Assembly (NCBI GenBank): GCA_964595945.1
Contig: CAZQSL010000143.1
Location: forward strand, 1-8,332
Direction: 5' to 3'
Length of the DNA: 8,332 nucleotides
DNA from: CAZQSL01 sp964595945
GTDB lineage: Bacteria; UBP15; UBA6099; JAJRTR01
The position numbers and the translations under genes were made by a program. Within the stretch, counting starts at the first letter, position 1. Each line of letters begins with the position of its first letter. Of the stretch, positions 7,154-8,332 are shown in pieces. Under the pieces are notes generated by a model, which ran no database searches, was not told where the DNA came from, and worked only from the letters and a program-made list of their open reading frames with translations.

Positions 7154-7185
7154 CGCTGTGCTAACATGACAACAGTCACACAGCG
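7154..7185 (+). promoter_or_regulatory. Two-part inverted repeat before the kinase/nucleotidyltransferase gene
   Basis: CGCTGTG (7154-7160) pairs with CACAGCG (7179-7185). Directly inside, TGAC (7167-7170) pairs with GTCA (7175-7178) around an AACA loop. The result is an 11-bp interrupted stem with a six-base bulge on the left. No T-run follows, so it is not an intrinsic terminator; an operator or leader structure is possible. It ends about 36 bp before the start codon. No convincing sigma-70 promoter was found in the 165-bp gap 7056-7220. Confidence 0.3.
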
Positions 7186-7220
7186 GCAATGGCAATCGCA
7201 AGAATGCCAGGAGAATATCA

Positions 7221-8332
7221 ATGACATCGATTCACGACAAGATCAAAACAGTTCAGCAATTGGCTGAAATGGCAGCAATATACAGGAATGATAATAAGGT
7301 GCTCGTACAGTGTCACGGAGTATTCGATCTGCTGCACATCGGCCATATAAGGCATTTTGAGCAGGCGCGGATGCTCGGAGATATCCTGATAGTCACAATA
7401 ACGCCGGACCGGTTTGTCGACAAGGGGCCGCACAGGCCGGCATTTACCGAAACGCTGAGGGCGGAGGCAATCGCATCACTCAATTGCGTCGACTATGTCG
7501 CCGTAAATGAATGGCCTACCGCTCAGGAGGCTATCAGGCTGATACAGCCGGCGGTTTTTGCAAAGGGTTCGGAATTCAAAACACTATCTTCGGACATTAC
7601 AGGTAAAATTGGTCTCGAAGAAATAGTTGTCAGGGAAATCGGGGCAAGAATCGAGTTTACGGAAGACATCGTATATAGTTCCAGCAATCTGATAAATAAA
7701 TATCTGTCCCGTTTCCCGCATGAGATACAGGAGTACCTTGAAATATTCAGAAAACGGTATTCTCTTGATTTCATACTCGAAACCATTGACCGGATAACAC
7801 CTCTCAGAGTGCTGGTCATCGGTGACACAATAATTGATGAGTACCAGTATTGTGACGCAATCGGGAAGTCATCAAAAGACCCAATAATAGCGCTCCAGTA
7901 CCGCTCGCATGACCTGTTTGCCGGCGGGGCGCTCGCTGTTGCAAATCACGTTGCCAACTTCGCTGAAAAGGTTGATATAATTTCGGTCATTGGCGAACAT
8001 GACAGCCATGAGTCATTCATTCGCGAAAAACTGCTGTCCAATGTTACTCCATATCTCTTCACGCAGCCCGGTGCACCAACGACACTGAAAAGACGTTTTG
8101 TCGACGGCTATACCTTCAATAAACTATTTGAAGTCTACAACATGGACAGCAGCGGACTTGACCTGGGGGTTGAGCAGCAGATATGCAGGCAGCTCAGCGA
8201 CAGCCTTTCCAATTATGATATAGTTATCGCCTCGGATTTCGGACATGGCTGCATCAGCAGGGAAATGATAAAAACCCTGACGGAACAAGCGCCTTTCCTG
8301 GCGATAAACACTCAGGCAAACGCTGGCAACAG
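7221..8332 (+). CDS. Cytidylyltransferase-like / PfkB sugar kinase fusion (incomplete at window end)
   Basis: The frame stays open to the window edge, giving 370 complete codons of an unfinished protein. The N-terminal domain (about 25-155) is a nucleotidyltransferase of the cytidylyltransferase-like group, with GVFDLLHIGH (33-42) carrying the HxGH nucleotide-binding motif. A PfkB/ribokinase-like domain starts near residue 195 (VLVIGDTIIDEY), with FAGGALAVANHVANF near 232 and SDFGHG near 338-343. The catalytic GAGD-type segment would lie beyond the window. The domain order is the reverse of Escherichia coli HldE, where the kinase comes first. Such proteins are expected to phosphorylate a sugar and then activate it as an ADP- or CDP-derivative for surface glycans; the actual sugar is unknown. 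AGGAG (7209-7213) lies 7 bp before the ATG, the clearest ribosome binding site in the window. The 165-bp gap upstream leaves open whether it belongs to the reductase operon. Confidence 0.88.
   Translation, partial: MTSIHDKIKTVQQLAEMAAIYRNDNKVLVQCHGVFDLLHIGHIRHFEQARMLGDILIVTITPDRFVDKGPHRPAFTETLRAEAIASLNCVDYVAVNEWPTAQEAIRLIQPAVFAKGSEFKTLSSDITGKIGLEEIVVREIGARIEFTEDIVYSSSNLINKYLSRFPHEIQEYLEIFRKRYSLDFILETIDRITPLRVLVIGDTIIDEYQYCDAIGKSSKDPIIALQYRSHDLFAGGALAVANHVANFAEKVDIISVIGEHDSHESFIREKLLSNVTPYLFTQPGAPTTLKRRFVDGYTFNKLFEVYNMDSSGLDLGVEQQICRQLSDSLSNYDIVIASDFGHGCISREMIKTLTEQAPFLAINTQANAGN

Overview
The window carries six genes, all on the forward strand and closely spaced. They look like part of an accessory metabolic cluster in an anaerobic, Gram-negative-type bacterium. 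The anaerobe inference rests on a cobalamin-type radical SAM enzyme beside an oxygen-sensitive nitrogenase-like iron-sulfur system. The diderm inference rests only on a sugar kinase/nucleotidyltransferase of the kind used for nucleotide-activated surface sugars. Taxonomy cannot be read more precisely from the sequence.

Layout. Positions 1-369 hold no convincing gene. They contain a perfect 16-bp hairpin palindrome (75-110) and a near-consensus sigma-70 promoter (TTGGCA, 17 bp, TATAAT; 304-332) about 30 bp before the first gene. Gene 1 (370-1794) is a B12-binding-domain radical SAM protein. Gene 2 (1831-3486) is a seven-helix membrane protein fused to a beta-propeller. A 164-bp gap follows, with a consensus -10 box and a possible leader hairpin. 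Genes 3, 4 and 5 (3651-4919, 4920-6224, 6240-7055) encode a complete nitrogenase-superfamily two-component reductase: a NifD/BchN/BchY-type subunit, a NifK/BchB/BchZ-type subunit and a NifH/BchL/BchX-type Fe protein. After another 165-bp gap, gene 6 (7221 to the window end, incomplete) encodes a cytidylyltransferase-like domain followed by a PfkB-type sugar kinase.

The core of interest is genes 3-5. The Fe protein keeps its P-loop and both [4Fe-4S] cysteines (Cys95, Cys130). The catalytic pair keeps three cysteines in the NifD-like chain (21, 47, 109) and one in the NifK-like chain (45). That is the 3+1 pattern of the single [4Fe-4S] cluster in the dark-operative protochlorophyllide and chlorophyllide reductases, with Cys in the fourth place as in chlorophyllide reductase. 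By my manual alignment, the positions of the nitrogenase FeMo-cofactor ligands (Cys275, His442) are Gln222 and Met403. No cofactor-assembly genes (nifB, nifE, nifN) are in the window. It is therefore most likely not a nitrogen-fixing enzyme but an ATP-driven reductase of an organic substrate that I cannot identify.

Working model (inference): the Fe protein passes electrons to the D/K-like heterotetramer to reduce an unknown substrate. The radical SAM/B12 enzyme modifies the same molecule or a precursor. The membrane propeller protein may act at the membrane in the same process. The kinase/nucleotidyltransferase may belong to this pathway or be the first gene of a neighbouring surface-sugar locus. 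No bacteriochlorophyll, F430 or nitrogen-fixation partner genes are visible here, so the usual substrates of this superfamily have no local support.
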